Source: JANOBD01 sp031411495 (GTDB lineage Bacteria > Planctomycetota > Phycisphaerae > Tepidisphaerales > Tepidisphaeraceae). From it: a stretch of 64,000 bases of DNA. The notes under the pieces are model-generated. The model searched no databases and had not been told where the DNA came from. It saw only the letters and a program-made list of their open reading frames with translations. The DNA lies in the NCBI GenBank assembly GCA_031411495.1, contig JANOBD010000053.1:1-64000 (forward strand). The letters run 5' to 3'. Position numbers and translations under genes: made by a program. This document shows positions 62,028-64,000 of the stretch, in pieces (position 1 is the stretch's first letter; each line of letters begins with the position of its first letter).

Positions 62028-63182
62028 ATGAAGTACGTCAACAGTCTCGGTTACATCGCGATCTTCGCGGCATTCATCGTTCACTTCCTCATCGGGAAAG
62101 GGGAGGCGTGGGAGCCGATCGCAACCTTCATTCTCGCGGGCCTTGGCGTGATTCCGCTGGCGCACCTGATGGGCGAAGCCACCGAGGTGCTCAGTGCCCG
62201 TGCCGGGCCGACCTGGGGCGGATTGCTCAACGCCACCTTCGGCAACGCGGCCGAACTCATCATCGCCATCATCGCGCTCTCCAAGGGCCTGAACGAAATA
62301 GTGAAGGCCTCCCTCACGGGTTCGATCCTGGGCAACCTGCTCCTGGTCGGCGGGGCGGCGATGTTTGCCGGCGGCTGGAAACGAGAGAAGCAGTCGTTCA
62401 ACGCCAAGAGCGCCGAGACCAGCGTCGGCCTGCTCGCGGTGGCCGTCGCGGCGATGCTGGTCCCCGCGATTTTCCACTTCACCGCCGAAAAATTGCACGA
62501 TCGGCAGATCCACGAGCACGAACTCGGCGTCTCAATGGCCACCAGCGTGATCCTGATCGTCGTCTACGTGCTCGGCCTGTTATTCACGCTCAAAACGCAC
62601 AAACACATCCTCTCGCCACCGCCGACCTTGGATGAAACCACCGGCCACGAGACGCATCGCCACGGCCCGAAGTGGAGTGTCGGCTTCGCGGTCGGCATGT
62701 TGCTTGCGGCGTCGGTGGGGATCGGGCTCGTGGCCGAACTGCTCGTGGGCAGTGCCGAGAGCGTCGCCCACCAGTTCGGCTGGAGCGACGTCTTCATCGG
62801 CGTGATCCTGCTGGCGATCATCGGCAACGCCGCCGAGCATTCGACGGCGATTCTCTGCTCGCTGAGAGACGACATGGATACGGCGATGACGATCACGTTC
62901 CAGTCGAGCCTGCAGATCGCACTTTTCGTCACGCCGTTCCTCGTTCTGTTGAGCGCGGGAATGGTGAGCATGGGAATGGGGCACGCGACACGGCTGGACC
63001 TGGTCTTCACGCCGATGGAAATCGTGGCGGTAATGCTCGCGGTATTGACGGTGATCGTGGTGTGCATCAATGGCGAAACGAACTGGCTCGAGGGGGCGAT
63101 GCTGCTCGCCTTATACGCGATCCTGGCGGTGGCGTTCTTCTACCTGCCGATGTCGGCGGGCGGCGCGGTGGCGCACGAGTGA
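62028..63182 (+). CDS. cax: Calcium/proton exchanger, CaCA superfamily (Cax type)
   Basis: 384 residues, 11 TM segments in two halves. The alpha-repeats are AHLMGEATEVLSARAGPTWGGLLNATFGNAAELI and LAIIGNAAEHSTAILCSLRDD (given by parts), with the GNAAE motifs that bind Ca2+. A His-rich loop (GHETHRHGP) lies between. It exports Ca2+ in exchange for protons. Met 62028 is chosen because the first TM follows; an earlier Met at 61995 is possible. It follows terC by about 190 bases. Confidence 0.9.
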   Translation: MKYVNSLGYIAIFAAFIVHFLIGKGEAWEPIATFILAGLGVIPLAHLMGEATEVLSARAGPTWGGLLNATFGNAAELIIAIIALSKGLNEIVKASLTGSILGNLLLVGGAAMFAGGWKREKQSFNAKSAETSVGLLAVAVAAMLVPAIFHFTAEKLHDRQIHEHELGVSMATSVILIVVYVLGLLFTLKTHKHILSPPPTLDETTGHETHRHGPKWSVGFAVGMLLAASVGIGLVAELLVGSAESVAHQFGWSDVFIGVILLAIIGNAAEHSTAILCSLRDDMDTAMTITFQSSLQIALFVTPFLVLLSAGMVSMGMGHATRLDLVFTPMEIVAVMLAVLTVIVVCINGETNWLEGAMLLALYAILAVAFFYLPMSAGGAVAHE

Positions 63183-63382
63183 GAGGGCGGTGAGCGAGTC
63201 TCTTCACCAGCGTTTGATCTGTGTTTCGCGCAACGAAACGGACCGCCTTATCGCGTCGGTGTTTTTCACGGGAAGAAGACACAGATGAGATCTTTTTCCG
63301 ATCCGTTTCTTCCGAAAATATCCGGTAATCAGGGATGAACTCAGGCGTCGTCCGGTCGGGAAGGCTCGCAGGCGGGTATTCA

Positions 63383-63394
63383 TTTTCCGGAAAA
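63383..63394. promoter_or_regulatory. Perfect palindrome TTTTCCGGAAAA
   Basis: A 12-base palindrome just upstream of the possible -35 box at 63398; a candidate regulator site. Confidence 0.4.
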
Positions 63395-63397
63395 ATG

Positions 63398-63426
63398 TTG
63401 ACCAATTCCACCGTTTCCGATATCCA
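63398..63426 (+). promoter_or_regulatory. Possible promoter
   Basis: TTGACC and TATCCA with a 17-base spacer, about 100 bases before the ATG at 63530. The -10 is a weak match. Confidence 0.35.
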
Positions 63427-63529
63427 TCGAAAATCGGCGAGGTAGAGTATCTGAGTCGGCGGGCCCGTCGTGATCGGAAGGGGCCACTCGACTTCTGGCG
63501 GACGGGCCAGCGGCGACCGGAGGAAACTG

Positions 63530-64000
63530 ATGCACAAGAAGCTATCCGTGCTCTGTACGGCGACCGCACTCCTTTTCGCGGCCGATGCCGGTGCGCAAAT
63601 CCTTTCCACCAAGCGCGGTTTCGCCGACACCGGCGCCAATTACACCAACCTCCAGGCCACCAACGCCGCCTGGTACTACACCTGGGGAACCGGTACCGGC
63701 AGCCCGGGAACGTTCGATGCCAACAACTACCCCATGATCTGGGGCGGCACACCGAGCGCGGCGACGCTCAATACCATCGTCGCCCGGAACCCCAGTTACG
63801 TCTTTGGATTCAACGAACCCGAGCGCACCGACCAGGCCAACATGACCGTCGCGCAGGCGATCAACTCCTGGACGCCGATGTCCAACGCGTTCACCGGTAC
63901 CAGCATCAAGCTCGTCAGCCCGAGCGTCGCCGACACCGGCGGCGCGACCGGCGGGCAGCAGTGGCTCTCGAGCTTCATGTCGCAGGCGAGCAGTGCCGGG
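63530..64000 (+). CDS. GH128-like secreted glycosidase, partial
   Basis: The first 157 residues are within the window; the gene runs off the right edge. MHKKLSVLCTATALLFAADAGA is a signal peptide. NAAWYYTWGTGTGSP, YPMIWGG, then YVFGFNEPE is the pattern of Glyco_hydro_cc/GH128 TIM-barrel enzymes, where the Glu of NEPE is the acid/base. Family members degrade beta-1,3-glucans or bind to them. GGAGGAAACTG precedes the start. Confidence 0.75.
   Translation, partial: MHKKLSVLCTATALLFAADAGAQILSTKRGFADTGANYTNLQATNAAWYYTWGTGTGSPGTFDANNYPMIWGGTPSAATLNTIVARNPSYVFGFNEPERTDQANMTVAQAINSWTPMSNAFTGTSIKLVSPSVADTGGATGGQQWLSSFMSQASSAG

Larger units (their letters stand above)
63183..63529. other. Leader region of the glycosidase gene
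   Basis: 347 bases with no gene. It holds a 12-base palindrome and a possible promoter, listed separately, and ends with GGAGGAAACTG before the ATG. Confidence 0.5.

Noticed and set aside
61892..62635. Plus-strand frame overlapping the exchanger gene in another phase
   Set aside because: The exchanger frame has the GNAAE repeats and transmembrane pattern; the other frame is Arg-rich and unmatched.

Overview
The window reads as chromosome of a high-GC member of the Planctomycetota, most likely a Phycisphaerae-like lineage. The evidence is: two giant secreted proteins with the planctomycete-style N-terminal LExLExR motif and a C-terminal dockerin pair; four short secreted proteins ending in PEP-CTERM-like anchors; a sulfatase; a CHASE2-type Ser/Thr kinase; an actinobacterial-length xylose isomerase; and an integrase with the altered catalytic boxes I associate with planctomycete integrases. 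No rRNA operon or CRISPR array is visible, and taxonomy is inferred from gene content only.

Layout. 1-7 kb is a scarred zone: an IS66 TnpA fragment at the edge, a small secreted protein, a 1508-residue dockerin protein, a remnant receiver domain, a frameshifted IS5-type transposase and a dCMP-deaminase-like gene whose N-terminal part is cut off by a stop codon. 7.2-15.6 kb is a compact integrated element of mostly tiny overlapping genes: two tandem paralogous HTH proteins, a divergently transcribed XRE repressor with a membrane protein, small unknown genes separated by GC-rich hairpins, a winged-helix replication protein, a DnaB helicase, an excisionase-like protein and a tyrosine integrase whose 3' end runs into tRNA-Glu. 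It has replication and integration functions but no capsid, tail, portal or conjugation gene, so it resembles a phage satellite or minimal integrative element.

15.7-39 kb is ordinary chromosome: sulfatase, methylmalonyl-CoA decarboxylase, an ammonium transporter with a textbook sigma-54 promoter, phosphodiesterase, serine hydrolase, dual-specificity phosphatase, gamma-glutamyltransferase, MgtC-like protein, GNAT, Ogt, a secreted DnaJ-type zinc-finger protein, a GT-C membrane glycosyltransferase, BtpA, a C39-like lipoprotein, two CHRD-type PEP-CTERM paralogs, a DUF4932 metalloprotease and rsmH. 39-64 kb holds a second dockerin protein paralogous to the first, a GT4 glycosyltransferase, a kinase-lipoprotein pair, coaE, alr, a DMT transporter, xylA, a tyrosine-transposase-like gene bracketed by two long palindromes (a REPtron-like unit), a fused FAD/Fe-S dehydrogenase with a repeat inserted in frame, TerC, a Ca2+/H+ exchanger and the start of a GH128-like glycosidase.

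The most interesting signals are the replication-proficient element in tRNA-Glu, the palindrome-flanked transposase-like gene, the in-frame repeat in the dehydrogenase, and the pair of giant secreted proteins whose metalloprotease zinc motif has lost its first histidine in two different ways.
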